Notes: generated from the letters alone by a model not told the origin. Counted from the stretch's first letter, positions 17,148 to 26,390 are shown. The stretch is DNA of 64,000 nucleotides from [Clostridium] fimetarium (GCF_900111235.1 NZ_FOJI01000008.1:152334-216333); one strand, 5' to 3'. Translations and numbers: made by a program.

Positions 17148-18437
17148 ATGGGATTAATATTAATTAAATATTTCAATTTAGGCATATTTGTTGTTTTGAC
17201 ACTTTTATATTTCTACCAATTATTATACGTTGTTGTTGCCTTAGTAGGTGAAAGACAAAAAGAACATTTTGATAAAGATGCTAAAAAACAACATCGGTTT
17301 GCATTTATTATTGCAGCTAGAAACGAAAGTTCGGTTATTGCTAACCTTTTACAAAGCATAAAACAACAGAATTACTCTTCTGAATTAATTGATATATTTG
17401 TAATTGCGGACAATTGTACAGACAATACTGCTGAAATCGCTAGAGAATGTGGTGCTATTGTTTACGAAAGGTTTAACAATATTCTTGTTGGAAAAGGATA
17501 TGCTTTAGATTATGCTTTTGAACACATCGGTAGAGATTGTGGCGATGTAGAAGTATACGATGGTTATTTCATTTTTGATGCAGACAATGTTGTTGATAAG
17601 AATTATGTTTACGAAATGAACAAAGTTTTTGATAGTGGTTTTAGAGTTATAACGAGCTATCGAAATTCAAAGAACTATGATACGAATTGGATTACAGCTG
17701 GATATTCACTTTGGTTCTTAAGGGAAGCTAAGTTCTTAAACAATCCGAGAATGATGCTTAACACAAGTTGTGCTGTTTCTGGAACTGGTTTCTTAATTAG
17801 CAGTCAAATCGTCAAGAAAAACAATGGTTGGAAATTCCAACTTCTTACAGAAGATATTCAATTTTCAGTTGTGAATGCAATTGAAGGTGAACGAATTGGA
17901 TACTGTGAAAAAGCGATTCTTTATGATGAACAACCTTGTACATTTGCTCAATCTTGGTCACAACGTATGCGTTGGGCGAAAGGCTTTTATCAAGTAATGT
18001 TTAAGTATGGCAAAACATTATTTACTACTATGTTTAAACGCAAAGAAAGATTTGTATCTTGTTATGATATGTTAATGACAATAGCACCTGCTACTATACT
18101 CACCCTTGTTTGTATAGGTGTTAACTGTTTATTTTTATTATACGGTTTAAATAATCCAAAGTTATTTCGTTATTTGGTGCCAGTCATAATGAATGCTATT
18201 TTTTTCTCAGCTGTAAACGGTTATGGACTTATGTTCGTTTTAGGATTAATTACTACGATTACCGAATGGAAGCGAATACAATGTTCACCAATTAAAAAGA
18301 TTTTATATATATTTTCATTTCCAATTTTTATATTTACATATGTTCCAATTTCAATCATTGCTTTATTCAAAAAAGTTGAATGGAAACCTATTGCGCATAG
18401 CGTAGTAAAAACTGCTGAAGATATGCAACGTAGCTAA
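17148..18437 (+). CDS. Family 2 glycosyltransferase, membrane-bound processive type
   Basis: This 429-residue protein has an N-terminal membrane helix (about 8-33), a cytosolic GT-A domain and three C-terminal helices (from about 310). Catalytic motifs of processive GT2 enzymes are present: IAARNES, ADNCTDNT (88-94), DADN (144-147), TED (234-236, catalytic base) and QRMRW (272-276). The layout is that of poly-N-acetylglucosamine and related beta-glycan synthases, so export of a surface polysaccharide is likely; the donor sugar is not determinable. It stands alone with its own consensus promoter and a strong terminator at 18490-18521. Confidence 0.88.
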   Translation: MGLILIKYFNLGIFVVLTLLYFYQLLYVVVALVGERQKEHFDKDAKKQHRFAFIIAARNESSVIANLLQSIKQQNYSSELIDIFVIADNCTDNTAEIARECGAIVYERFNNILVGKGYALDYAFEHIGRDCGDVEVYDGYFIFDADNVVDKNYVYEMNKVFDSGFRVITSYRNSKNYDTNWITAGYSLWFLREAKFLNNPRMMLNTSCAVSGTGFLISSQIVKKNNGWKFQLLTEDIQFSVVNAIEGERIGYCEKAILYDEQPCTFAQSWSQRMRWAKGFYQVMFKYGKTLFTTMFKRKERFVSCYDMLMTIAPATILTLVCIGVNCLFLLYGLNNPKLFRYLVPVIMNAIFFSAVNGYGLMFVLGLITTITEWKRIQCSPIKKILYIFSFPIFIFTYVPISIIALFKKVEWKPIAHSVVKTAEDMQRS

Positions 18438-18489
18438 ATATAACATGGAAAAATAAAGTCCGTTAGTTCAGACATTATATACAAAAAAA

Positions 18490-18521
18490 GAGTATCGTAT
18501 GTAGATTTACATACGATACTC
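18490..18521. terminator. Bidirectional intrinsic terminator
   Basis: A perfect 14-bp stem (GAGTATCGTATGTA and its complement, loop GATT) is flanked by seven A on the left and seven T on the right. It serves the converging glycosyltransferase (+) and ABC permease (-) genes. Confidence 0.9.
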
Positions 18522-18564
18522 TTTTTTTGCTACATTTATCTTACATAGATCTTTAATATTTTGC

Positions 18565-19278
18565 TCATGCTATCTTCTTCTTATATTTTCCATACAAAAA
18601 CCATATCCACAATACAGTATTACAAAATGTTATACCTATATATATTGTTCCGCCTGTTATAACGTATTTAGCAAGCCAAAATGAAGGCAAAAGTCCAAAT
18701 ACATACTGTATGTCACCTTTTACGAAAAATGGTGCTACAGCTCCAAATAGAAGCATTCCAGACAATTTGCTCACAGCCATTCCTTCTACTTTATTATTAG
18801 CCAATGCAACAATAATAAATGCAATTAACATTCCAATAATTGATGCCAATACTGAGATAATAACAGTTGAAAAAACGGAGTGAGGTGTAAGCGAAAAAGT
18901 TGTAAGTACAATACCTGTAACAATCATTGCCAAAACACAGGGAATTGCAAATCTAGAAATAAAATATCCTCTTTGGCCAAGCGGCGTTACACATAAATAT
19001 CTTGATATATTATTATCCATCTCTCCAAGCACAACCATCGCTCCTACGAAGCAAAATAACATTGCAGATAAAAAAGCCATCATCAAATCAAATAGTAGAT
19101 AATATGGTGTGATTATCTCTGGTTTACCAAAATATTTTGTTAGCAAATTCTCTATAAATGGCAACCCACACTTCATTACAATACCACATAGAAAAGGAGC
19201 AAAACACACTACAAACAGCATTGCATCTCCTGCCGTTTCTTTTAACACTTGCTTAAAGGAAATCAATATTGCGTTCAT
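18565..19278 (-). CDS. ABC-type exporter permease subunit (second)
   Basis: The 237-residue protein has about six hydrophobic segments and no ATPase motif. It begins MNAILISFKQVLKETAGDA and fits the ABC-2-like permease pattern. Its start overlaps the preceding permease stop by four bases (ATGA), so translation is coupled in the operon TetR-ATPase-permease-permease. The two permeases probably form a heterodimer with the ATPase. The substrate is unknown; TetR linkage suggests an efflux role. Confidence 0.78.
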   Translation of the reverse strand: MNAILISFKQVLKETAGDAMLFVVCFAPFLCGIVMKCGLPFIENLLTKYFGKPEIITPYYLLFDLMMAFLSAMLFCFVGAMVVLGEMDNNISRYLCVTPLGQRGYFISRFAIPCVLAMIVTGIVLTTFSLTPHSVFSTVIISVLASIIGMLIAFIIVALANNKVEGMAVSKLSGMLLFGAVAPFFVKGDIQYVFGLLPSFWLAKYVITGGTIYIGITFCNTVLWIWFLYGKYKKKIA

Positions 19279-19955
19279 AATTTTATTCCTCCTACGCTGT
19301 TAATCATTTTCTTAACTGATTTCACTACAATCTTCCATAAAAGCAAAAACCATATTAGAATTACACCTATGTTTAAATAAATATTTCCTGTCTGAATAAT
19401 TAAGTTAATACAAGCTGTCCCTGGATGTATTGTAAACAAACAACTGTCAAACCAAAACATTGCAATTATCGGTGGTAAAAAGCAAATAATTTCAAAAGGT
19501 ACTGTCGCAATCGTAAATTGATTCAAACTAGAAACTTTAGATGCGACTAACAAACCAAGTAAAGTAAAAAATGAAGAACACAAAAATACGGATATTGCAA
19601 TTTCAAAATAATTTGTTAATCCGGCAATTGCTCCCAGTATGAGTGCTGTTATAACCGATATTATTCCAAGCGATATTATTTTTGATAATATATACTCTTC
19701 CGTTTTAACCGGTGATATTGCAATAGAATTCAATACATTTTCACTCTTTTCTAACAAAACAATTGCTCCCATAAAAAACATTCCCATAGCTGCCGGATCA
19801 GAATATATCATAATTGCAGTTGCAGGTTTTCTCCAATCTGATGGTAGAATGTATATTATAAAACCATAAAATACAATTAAAATGAAATATATATAGTAAA
19901 ATCCATATTTTCTCTGAAAATTAATATCACCTAATGTCATATTTTTCAGTCTCAT
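19275..19955 (-). CDS. ABC-type exporter permease subunit (first)
   Basis: This is a 226-residue, six-helix membrane protein beginning MRLKNMTLGDINFQRKYGFY. It has no recognisable soluble domain; the features are those of ABC-2 family permeases, including the LLEKSENVLNSIAISPVKTEEYILSK cytosolic loop typical of drug or lipid exporters. It overlaps the ATPase gene by four bases (ATGA) and the second permease gene by four bases, giving a tightly coupled operon. Confidence 0.8.
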   Translation of the reverse strand: MRLKNMTLGDINFQRKYGFYYIYFILIVFYGFIIYILPSDWRKPATAIMIYSDPAAMGMFFMGAIVLLEKSENVLNSIAISPVKTEEYILSKIISLGIISVITALILGAIAGLTNYFEIAISVFLCSSFFTLLGLLVASKVSSLNQFTIATVPFEIICFLPPIIAMFWFDSCLFTIHPGTACINLIIQTGNIYLNIGVILIWFLLLWKIVVKSVKKMINSVGGIKL

Positions 19956-20815
19956 TGCAAAACCCTCCCTGTAACTTCCATAAATATATCATTCAAATTA
20001 GGTTCACTACTATGTATTGCAATTAATTTATTGTTTATAATTAGATCTTGAAGCACCATATCGCTTCCAACTTCATCTAATGATACTGTGTTGACCACTT
20101 CACTACCTTTCATATTTAGGAAGCTATATGACACCTGACAAGCGCCTCTAGACATAATTAAATGATGTGGAGTATCCATAGCCTCAATATGTCCATCGAC
20201 AATAAAGGCTACTCTGTCACAAAGTTCTGTGGCATCCTCCATATTATGCGTTGTAAGAATAATCGTTTTTCCAGCTTCACGTTCCTTAATTATAATGTCT
20301 TTCAAAATTCTTGCATTTGTCGGATCCAATCCACTTGTTGGTTCGTCTAAGAACAAAATATCTGGGTTATGAATTAATGATTTGATAAAATTCAGCCGAC
20401 TTTTCATACCTTTTGAAAAGCCAGCAACTTTCTTATCTGCATCATTATGAAGCCCTACTATCTCCAGTAATTCATCAATTGATTTCTTCTTTCCTTTATA
20501 TAATGATCCAAAATATTTGAGATTATCTTTCGCTGTTAGTTTTTCATATAGGCTGGGAAATTCAAAATCCACGCCTATTTTTTCGTAAAAACTATTCGTA
20601 TGATTCCTACTTTCAATTCCATCAATAATGGCACTTCCTTTATATTCATTCAATAGTCCTGTAAGAATCTTTTGTAAAGTACTTTTTCCTGCTCCCGATG
20701 GTCCTAGTAGTCCAAATATTTCCCCTTTTTTTACTTCAAAATTAATATTCTCTAAAAATGGTTTCTTTGTATAACTAAATGCTACATTATTTACCTTAAT
20801 CATTATTTCACTCAT
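19952..20815 (-). CDS. ABC transporter ATPase subunit
   Basis: A 287-residue ABC ATPase with Walker A GPSGAGKST, signature FSKGMKSR in place of LSGGQ (usual for this exporter class), Walker B ILFLDEPTSGLDP and switch histidine in TTHNMEDA. The ~60 C-terminal residues form the extra domain seen in bacteriocin or multidrug exporter ATPases. It powers the two permeases encoded downstream. TetR regulator lies 34 bp upstream, giving a self-contained inducible exporter. Confidence 0.92.
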   Translation of the reverse strand: MSEIMIKVNNVAFSYTKKPFLENINFEVKKGEIFGLLGPSGAGKSTLQKILTGLLNEYKGSAIIDGIESRNHTNSFYEKIGVDFEFPSLYEKLTAKDNLKYFGSLYKGKKKSIDELLEIVGLHNDADKKVAGFSKGMKSRLNFIKSLIHNPDILFLDEPTSGLDPTNARILKDIIIKEREAGKTIILTTHNMEDATELCDRVAFIVDGHIEAMDTPHHLIMSRGACQVSYSFLNMKGSEVVNTVSLDEVGSDMVLQDLIINNKLIAIHSSEPNLNDIFMEVTGRVLQ

Positions 20816-20849
20816 AATATTGCTCCCTTCTGAATCTCATTATTAGTTC

Positions 20850-21437
20850 TTAAAGCAGTTGCATAATGATTCCTTTCACCATAATCCTTATGCTCTCATA
20901 AAAATTTTCTTCTCCAATTTCACGTTTATATATCATTGCAAAAAACACGGCTCTAAATGCACCGCTGATTGATTCCTTACTCAACGATCCTGCATTGGGA
21001 AATAGTTCTAATATCTTTTCTGCGCTATCATCATCATGCAGTAGATGCATTTCCAACACTTCCTTGGGAAGCTTTTGCGAAAGTACTTCTATATCATTGC
21101 TCGTCATTATTCTCAACAAGCAGCTTTCACATACCTTCTTCATGGCAATAACAATAATATTTGTTAGATTATCAGGGTTCATACTCGTTATTATTTTTGA
21201 TATATCTTCAAACATACTATTTTCGATCTCTGTATGAAGCTCCAAAATCACTTCAAACAATAGTAACTCCTTTGATTCATAAAACAAATAAAAAGTTCCC
21301 TTCGGTATATTAGCTATTCTTACAAGCTCATCTACTGTTGTTTTTTTAACACCATATTTCATCATACAATCTGCTGCGGCATTCTGAAGTCGCTTTTTTA
21401 TATTTTTTTTTTCTAAATCACTATATATTTTTGGCAA
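20850..21437 (-). CDS. TetR family transcriptional regulator
   Basis: The N-terminal helix-turn-helix is clear: AAADCMMKYGVKKTTVDELVRIANIPKGTFYLFYESKELL. The remaining ~130 residues form the variable ligand-binding domain. It heads the exporter operon and very likely represses it: a perfect sigma-A promoter (TTGACA-17-TATAAT, 21512-21484) is followed at once by the inverted repeat GACTA..TAGTC (21462-21483) covering the expected start site. The ligand is unknown. Confidence 0.92.
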   Translation of the reverse strand: MPKIYSDLEKKNIKKRLQNAAADCMMKYGVKKTTVDELVRIANIPKGTFYLFYESKELLLFEVILELHTEIENSMFEDISKIITSMNPDNLTNIIVIAMKKVCESCLLRIMTSNDIEVLSQKLPKEVLEMHLLHDDDSAEKILELFPNAGSLSKESISGAFRAVFFAMIYKREIGEENFYESIRIMVKGIIMQLL

Positions 21438-21461
21438 AATAATCTAGCTCCTTTTTATATT

Positions 21462-21512
21462 GACTACTTTTATAATTTTAGTCATTATAATTCATATTCA
21501 AATTTCTGTCAA
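21462..21512 (-). promoter_or_regulatory. Consensus promoter and TetR operator of the exporter operon
   Basis: On the minus strand TTGACA (21512-21507), a 17-bp spacer and TATAAT (21489-21484) are followed by the 22-bp interrupted palindrome GACTA-N12-TAGTC at 21483-21462. The position over the transcription start suits autorepression by the TetR protein encoded just downstream. Confidence 0.75.
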
Positions 21513-21520
21513 TAAAAAAA

Positions 21521-21554
21521 GATGTAAATTAACTAAATATAGTTAACTTACATC
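21521..21554 (-). terminator. Terminator of the rnf/Gx operon
   Basis: GATGTAAATTAACT pairs with AGTTAACTTACATC (one mismatch) and is followed on the minus strand by seven T. It ends the transcript after the Gx transporter gene. Confidence 0.82.
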
Positions 21555-21581
21555 TTGAACATATTATTAAAATTAATTGTC

Positions 21582-22088
21582 CTAGTCTATTATAAAATTA
21601 GCTGAAATACTTCTTGTAACCAACTGACCTACATAGCCGATCACGATTCCTGTGACTACACCCGCAATAATAAGAACAGGCAAATAATATGCAATCGCAG
21701 CATTGTCCATTAAAAATACTGCCGCAACGATTTGCCCTATATTATGCGCAACTCCACCAATTATGCTGACTCCAACCATTGATAGCTTTTTCGTTTTCTT
21801 AACTAATACCATTATAACAACGCTTAACATTCCTCCAGCAAGGCTAAATAAGAAACTATAAAAATTGCCAAATAAGATTCCTGTCAGCATAATTCTAAGG
21901 AAATTCACTATAATTGCCTGGGAATCGCCCACAATGTATATTACTGCTATTATGGCAATGTTCGCGATGCCTAGCTTAACGCCTGGAATACCGATTGGAA
22001 TGGGAATTAATGCCTCAATATAACTAAATATCATTGCCAATGCTGTAAGGACTCCGCAAATTGCAACACGTTTACTATTATTATTCAT
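21582..22088 (-). CDS. Gx transporter family membrane protein
   Basis: This 168-residue protein has about five hydrophobic helices and the Gly-rich motifs that name the family: IPIGIPGVKLGIANI, LAGGMLSV and GGVAHNIGQI. Members were earlier called heptaprenyl diphosphate synthase component I; they resemble ECF-type S components. It follows a NusG-domain-II gene at the end of the rnf operon, a frequent arrangement in Clostridia. I infer a role in supplying a cofactor or quinone-like precursor to membrane redox systems, but the substrate is not known. Confidence 0.8.
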   Translation of the reverse strand: MNNNSKRVAICGVLTALAMIFSYIEALIPIPIGIPGVKLGIANIAIIAVIYIVGDSQAIIVNFLRIMLTGILFGNFYSFLFSLAGGMLSVVIMVLVKKTKKLSMVGVSIIGGVAHNIGQIVAAVFLMDNAAIAYYLPVLIIAGVVTGIVIGYVGQLVTRSISANFIID

Positions 22089-22124
22089 ATATTAATCCTC
22101 TTTTAAAATTAGTTACCAAATGTG

Positions 22125-22496
22125 CTACTGTACCACTGCATCTAATTCCGTATTTTTTCCCTTTATCTCAATGACAACTTTATGAGGAAGACACACTATT
22201 GTTTCTCCTACTTTACTAATTCTACCTTGATGTACACAAATCTTATCGGTACAATCAGCATCTTTCATATAAGCATAACCATTTTCAATTACGATGAAAT
22301 TGTAGCCATCAGCTCCTACCGCTGCATCTATTTCTAGTTTTGTATTTACATTCAAAGACAATTCTTTGTATACTTGTCCATCTATGCTAACCACTGCTAC
22401 ATTGCCAGCTTTTTTAATTACTACTTGAATAAATATTGCACAAATTATCGCAACTACCACAAATGAAGCGGCAAGAATAATATCATTTTTTTTCAT
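22125..22496 (-). CDS. NusG domain II-containing protein
   Basis: A 123-residue protein with one N-terminal membrane anchor (about 6-27) and an extracytoplasmic NusG_II beta-barrel domain. Visible marks are AVVSIDGQVYKELSL, IVIENGYAYMKDADCTDKICVHQGRISKVGETIVCLPHK; the CTDKICVHQG motif with its paired cysteines is diagnostic. Function is not established. The family co-occurs with Rnf-type and flavin-based electron transfer loci and sits here between rnfB and the Gx gene in one operon. Confidence 0.85.
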   Translation of the reverse strand: MKKNDIILAASFVVVAIICAIFIQVVIKKAGNVAVVSIDGQVYKELSLNVNTKLEIDAAVGADGYNFIVIENGYAYMKDADCTDKICVHQGRISKVGETIVCLPHKVVIEIKGKNTELDAVVQ

Positions 22497-22552
22497 AATG
22501 TCCTCTTCTCTATTGCTTTAACGACAACTATCAACAACTACTAAAAGAAAAA

Positions 22553-22573
22553 GGAAAGATTTTTCAACCTTCC
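22553..22573 (-). terminator. Weak terminator-like hairpin after rnfB
   Basis: On the minus strand GGAAGG pairs with CTTTCC (one G-U) and is followed by TTTTTCTTTT. It may attenuate transcription into the NusG-II and Gx genes. Confidence 0.4.
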
Positions 22574-22652
22574 CTATTCTCATTATTTAAGTTACTATAT
22601 TTGTATAAAAGATTGTTTTTCTTTCGTTTTGATTTTATTGGATAAAATGAAA

Positions 22653-23447
22653 TCACTTCTGAAACTTAATTATCTTTTTAGGACATTTTTCAGCACATTT
22701 CCCACATCCCGTACATTTTTCATAATCAATATGCGCAATATTATTCTCAATATGAATTGCGTCGAACTCGCACTGCTTTACACAAATTCCGCATGCGATA
22801 CAACCAACACTACACCCTGCCAAAACATCTTTACCTTTATCTTTAGATGCGCAGCTGACTGCAAGTGGTGCTTCGTACGGTATGATCTCAATAAGGTGTC
22901 TTGGACAAATTGCTACGCATTTTCCACAATCCTTACATGCTTCCTTATCAACGACTGCAATCCCATTTATAATGTGAATCGCATCAAATTGACAAGCTTT
23001 CACGCAGGCGCCATAACCCATGCAACCATATGTGCAAGTTTTAGGACCACCATTCGGTACAAATGGCATTACGGTACAATCTTCAACTCCTGTGTATTTA
23101 TACGTCTCTTTCGTGACTTCACAAGTGCCAGCACATTTAACAAATGCAATATTATGAGTAGTCTCTCCTACATCTGCTCCCATTATTGTAGCAATCTTTT
23201 CTGCAACGGATGCACCACCAACTGGACATGCGCCAACTGCTGCTCGACCTTCTGAAATTGCTTTTGCAAGCGCATCACAGCCTGGTAATCCGCAGCCACC
23301 ACAATTGTTTCCTGGGAGTGCTGCTCTAACGTCGAGTTCTATCTGATCGACTTCAACTTTTAATTTTACGCCTGCAATTCCAAGTAAAAGACCGATGAAT
23401 ATTCCTGTTCCGCCAACTACTGCTGCCGCTATAATAATTCCTGACAT
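22653..23447 (-). CDS. rnfB: Rnf complex subunit RnfB
   Basis: RnfB is the ferredoxin-like entry module of the Rnf complex. The 264-residue protein has an N-terminal helix (about 3-25), an Fe-S domain with NNCGGCGLPGCDALA and GACPVGG, and ferredoxin-type 4Fe-4S motifs, including CKDCGKCVAICPRH, CIACGICVKQCEF and CTGCGKCAEKCPKK. It receives electrons from reduced ferredoxin on the cytosolic side. The last rnf gene in the order C-D-G-E-A-B, which is the clostridial arrangement. Confidence 0.95.
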   Translation of the reverse strand: MSGIIIAAAVVGGTGIFIGLLLGIAGVKLKVEVDQIELDVRAALPGNNCGGCGLPGCDALAKAISEGRAAVGACPVGGASVAEKIATIMGADVGETTHNIAFVKCAGTCEVTKETYKYTGVEDCTVMPFVPNGGPKTCTYGCMGYGACVKACQFDAIHIINGIAVVDKEACKDCGKCVAICPRHLIEIIPYEAPLAVSCASKDKGKDVLAGCSVGCIACGICVKQCEFDAIHIENNIAHIDYEKCTGCGKCAEKCPKKIIKFQK

Positions 23448-23465
23448 TAGATCTTCCTCCTCTTC

Positions 23466-24041
23466 CTATATCAATCCTGAAAAACCAAAGAATGCAATAG
23501 CCATTAGACCTGATGTAAGAAGAACAATTGGCATTCCTTTAAAGCTTTCTGGTACATCATTGTATTGTATTTTTTCTCTGATACCAGCCATAATAATAAT
23601 TGCAATCGTATATCCAACTGCCGTAAAAAAACCATTTACCACAGATGTCACAATGTTATAGTCTTTCTGAACATTAATAATTGCAACACCTAGTACTGCA
23701 CAGTTTGTTGTAATCAAAGGAAGATACACGCCGAGTGCACTATAAAGTCCTGTCATGAATTTCTTTAAGAACATCTCTACAAACTGAACTAACGCTGCGA
23801 TTACAAGTATAAATACAATCGTAGTCAAATAGGTAAGTTCAAGTGGCATAAGTATAAATTTATAAATCAAACTGGCAATTAATGAAGAAAGTGTAATAAC
23901 GAAAATTACAGCTTCTCCCATTCCTTTTGCAGTCTTTACGCTTGTTGATACACCAACGAACGAACATAATCCTAAGAATTGGCTTAATACAACATTATTA
24001 ATTAACGCTGTACCCACCGCGATTAAAAATAATTCTTTCAT
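23466..24041 (-). CDS. rnfA: Rnf complex subunit RnfA
   Basis: A 191-residue integral membrane subunit with about six helices, homologous to RnfE and NqrE. Recognisable segments are ALINNVVLSQFLGLCSFVGV and LITTNCAVLGVAI, which include the conserved half-channel cysteines that ligate the membrane-embedded Fe-S centre with RnfE. It starts one base from the rnfE stop, so translation is coupled. Confidence 0.95.
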   Translation of the reverse strand: MKELFLIAVGTALINNVVLSQFLGLCSFVGVSTSVKTAKGMGEAVIFVITLSSLIASLIYKFILMPLELTYLTTIVFILVIAALVQFVEMFLKKFMTGLYSALGVYLPLITTNCAVLGVAIINVQKDYNIVTSVVNGFFTAVGYTIAIIIMAGIREKIQYNDVPESFKGMPIVLLTSGLMAIAFFGFSGLI

Positions 24042-24758
24042 TTATTTTTCCTCCTGTTCGCCAATGTTGAATATTTTTCCGCTGCATCCACCACACGAAC
24101 CACAGCCACTAGTTCCACAACCTACGTCTTTTATTGCCTTCTGTTTAGCTCCTGGCCTCTTAGCCGCTTTATTCATAACCTTATTCTGAATGGCCGTAAG
24201 CATTGAAAGGACAAAGAAAGCTCCGGGAGCAAGAATAAATATTGTAATTGGCTCATAATAATTTGCTGGAATTACCTGAATTCCAAAAATCTGACCTGCG
24301 CCAATAATTTCCCTAAATGCACCAAGAAGTACAAGTGCAACCGTAAATCCAAGCCCCATACCAATACCATCAAAGATTGAAGGAATTACAGGGTTTTTTG
24401 AAGCATATGATTCTGCTCTCCCAAGAATGATACAGTTAACAACAATCAACGGGATATAGATGCCAAGTGCCGCATAGATTTCTGGTACAAAGCCTTCCAT
24501 CAAGAATTGAACTACCGTTACAAGTGATGCTACAATAACGATATATGCAGGCATTCTAACTTTATCAGGTATCACATTTCTAAGCATTGAAATAAATAAA
24601 TTTGAAAACACCAATACTGCAGCTGATGATAGCCCCATACCGATAGCATTTGTTGCAGATGTCGTGACAGCAAGTGTTGGACATAAACCTAACATTAACA
24701 CAAATATTGGATTTTCTTTATATACACCATTATAAATTCTTTCTATACTACTGTTCAA
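24042..24758 (-). CDS. rnfE: Rnf complex subunit RnfE with Cys-rich C-terminal tail
   Basis: RnfE is a six-helix membrane subunit paired with RnfA; MLGLCPTLAVTTSATNAIGMG and IPLIVVNCIILGRAE are the family marks, each with the Fe-S Cys. I favour TTG at 24758 as start because AGGAGG lies eight bases upstream; a GTG at 24767 is possible. The gene overlaps the rnfG stop. Unusually, after the last helix there is a ~40-residue cytosolic tail with a cluster of Cys and Gly (GCGTSGCGSCGGCSGK), looking like a metal or Fe-S binding element not needed in characterised RnfE proteins. Confidence 0.92.
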   Translation of the reverse strand: MNSSIERIYNGVYKENPIFVLMLGLCPTLAVTTSATNAIGMGLSSAAVLVFSNLFISMLRNVIPDKVRMPAYIVIVASLVTVVQFLMEGFVPEIYAALGIYIPLIVVNCIILGRAESYASKNPVIPSIFDGIGMGLGFTVALVLLGAFREIIGAGQIFGIQVIPANYYEPITIFILAPGAFFVLSMLTAIQNKVMNKAAKRPGAKQKAIKDVGCGTSGCGSCGGCSGKIFNIGEQEEK

Positions 24759-25410
24759 TGACAACACCTCCTACCGTTTTAGCTCCATTTGCATAAATAT
24801 AATCAAAAGCTGCAATCGCACTATTAACGCCATTTGTCATAGCATTCGTCGTAATTGTAGCACCGCTCAGAGCATCAATTTCATTATCAGCTGTTGCGCC
24901 AGTCTTCGTATATTTGAATTTATCTACATTTTTAAAAGAAAATTGGTTTTGGAAATCTTGTGTATTGGCTTTCATTCCAAGTCCAGCTGTTTCAGAAATT
25001 GAAAGAATAGATATTCCATTAACTGTTCCATCTTTTAAGATACCAACTGTAAATTTGATATCTCCGCCATATCCTTCTTTTGATACAACCGTAAGTACTA
25101 GCCCCACTGGCTTATTATTCGTATCCATCGCACATACTACGTTACTGATTGAATTACCTTTCATTCCAGCTGCATCCAAAACTGATGCAAATTGATCCAA
25201 TGGATAAGTTGACTGCTCCAATTCTTCAAAAGTAGTGGAAAGTTTGCTACCATCTTTTGTTATAAACACTTTTTCATAAGCAGCATTTTTTGATTTTTCA
25301 GCCTGTGCCGCAATTGGCGCTTTCGTAATATCATATACATATCCGAGGCAAAGACCACCAATCAGTGTTATGATAAATAATATAAGTGAATCTTTAATAA
25401 TTGATTTCAT
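24748..25410 (-). CDS. rnfG: Rnf complex subunit RnfG (covalent flavin subunit)
   Basis: A 220-residue subunit with one N-terminal membrane helix and an extracytoplasmic FMN-binding domain. The flavinylation site is in DALSGATITTNAM (S/TGAT motif, target Thr), to which ApbE attaches FMN. SISETAGLGMKANTQDF is also typical. Its start overlaps the rnfD stop as TAATG. No apbE gene is present in the window, so the flavin transferase must be encoded elsewhere. Confidence 0.94.
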   Translation of the reverse strand: MKSIIKDSLILFIITLIGGLCLGYVYDITKAPIAAQAEKSKNAAYEKVFITKDGSKLSTTFEELEQSTYPLDQFASVLDAAGMKGNSISNVVCAMDTNNKPVGLVLTVVSKEGYGGDIKFTVGILKDGTVNGISILSISETAGLGMKANTQDFQNQFSFKNVDKFKYTKTGATADNEIDALSGATITTNAMTNGVNSAIAAFDYIYANGAKTVGGVVIEQ

Positions 25411-26372
25411 TATTTTGCAACCTCCTTCTTGACTTTTCTTTTTCCAAAAGATTTAGGAGGTGTATATTTTTCAATCAGTGGTACCAACATATTAGAAATA
25501 ATGATTGCATAGGAAACCCCTTCTGCTGATCCACCAAACATTCTAAATAGTCCGGTTAAGAAACCAAGTAAAATACCGTAAACGATTTTACCATTGGAAG
25601 TGATAGGGGACGTCACATAATCTGTTGCCATAAAAAATGCGCCTAGAATCAAACCACCACCACACAATTCCTTAGCGAGGAATTCAATGTCAAACTGATG
25701 ACCAGGTGCAAACAATAATATGAATACTGCAAATGATGCGATATATGTAGCTGGAATTCTAATATGAATTACTTTCTTCACCAATAAGTATGCAGCACCA
25801 AATAAAAGTGCAATCACTGATGTTTCACCGATTGTTCCACCGATTGCTCCAATAAACATATTCCATAAATTTGTTGTCATACCTGCAACTTCTGTTCCAC
25901 CTTTAAGGATAGCAAGAGGTGTTGCTCCTGTAACGCCATCATATGTAAATGTAGTCATTCTACCAGTAAATGATATCAACAAAAAACATCTAGCAGCCAA
26001 TGCTGGATTCATGAAATTCTGACCTAACCCACCGAATAACTGTTTTACAATAATAATCGCAAAAAAGCATCCAATAATCAGCATTCCAACAGGGAGTGTT
26101 GATGGTACATTTAATGCAAGCAATAAACCGGTTACCGCAGCGCTTAAATCAAGTACTGTTATCTTCTTATGCATAAAATATTCATATGCAGCTTCTGTAG
26201 CTACACAGGTTACTATTGATACTATTATTAAAATGAAAGCTTTTAATCCAAAATTATAAACACCAAATGCACTTGCAGGTAATAAAGCAAAAAGTACATC
26301 TCGCATTATTCCCGTTGTTGAGTCTTTATGACGTACATGAGGCGACGTTGAAACATTATATAAATCACTCAC
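25410..26372 (-). CDS. rnfD: Rnf complex subunit RnfD
   Basis: A polytopic membrane subunit of 320 residues, related to NqrB, likely part of the ion path. The covalent FMN site TGAT is in DGVTGATPL. FGGLGQNFMNPALAARCFL and GGGLILGAFFMATDYVTSP are characteristic. It lies 18 bp after rnfC and overlaps rnfG by one base. Confidence 0.95.
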   Translation of the reverse strand: MSDLYNVSTSPHVRHKDSTTGIMRDVLFALLPASAFGVYNFGLKAFILIIVSIVTCVATEAAYEYFMHKKITVLDLSAAVTGLLLALNVPSTLPVGMLIIGCFFAIIIVKQLFGGLGQNFMNPALAARCFLLISFTGRMTTFTYDGVTGATPLAILKGGTEVAGMTTNLWNMFIGAIGGTIGETSVIALLFGAAYLLVKKVIHIRIPATYIASFAVFILLFAPGHQFDIEFLAKELCGGGLILGAFFMATDYVTSPITSNGKIVYGILLGFLTGLFRMFGGSAEGVSYAIIISNMLVPLIEKYTPPKSFGKRKVKKEVAK

Positions 26373-26390
26373 TTTTCTTGTCCACCTTTC

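Noticed and set aside
22629..23255. 208-codon plus-strand frame opposite rnfB
   Set aside because: rnfB on the minus strand has full ferredoxin motifs; the opposite frame has none.
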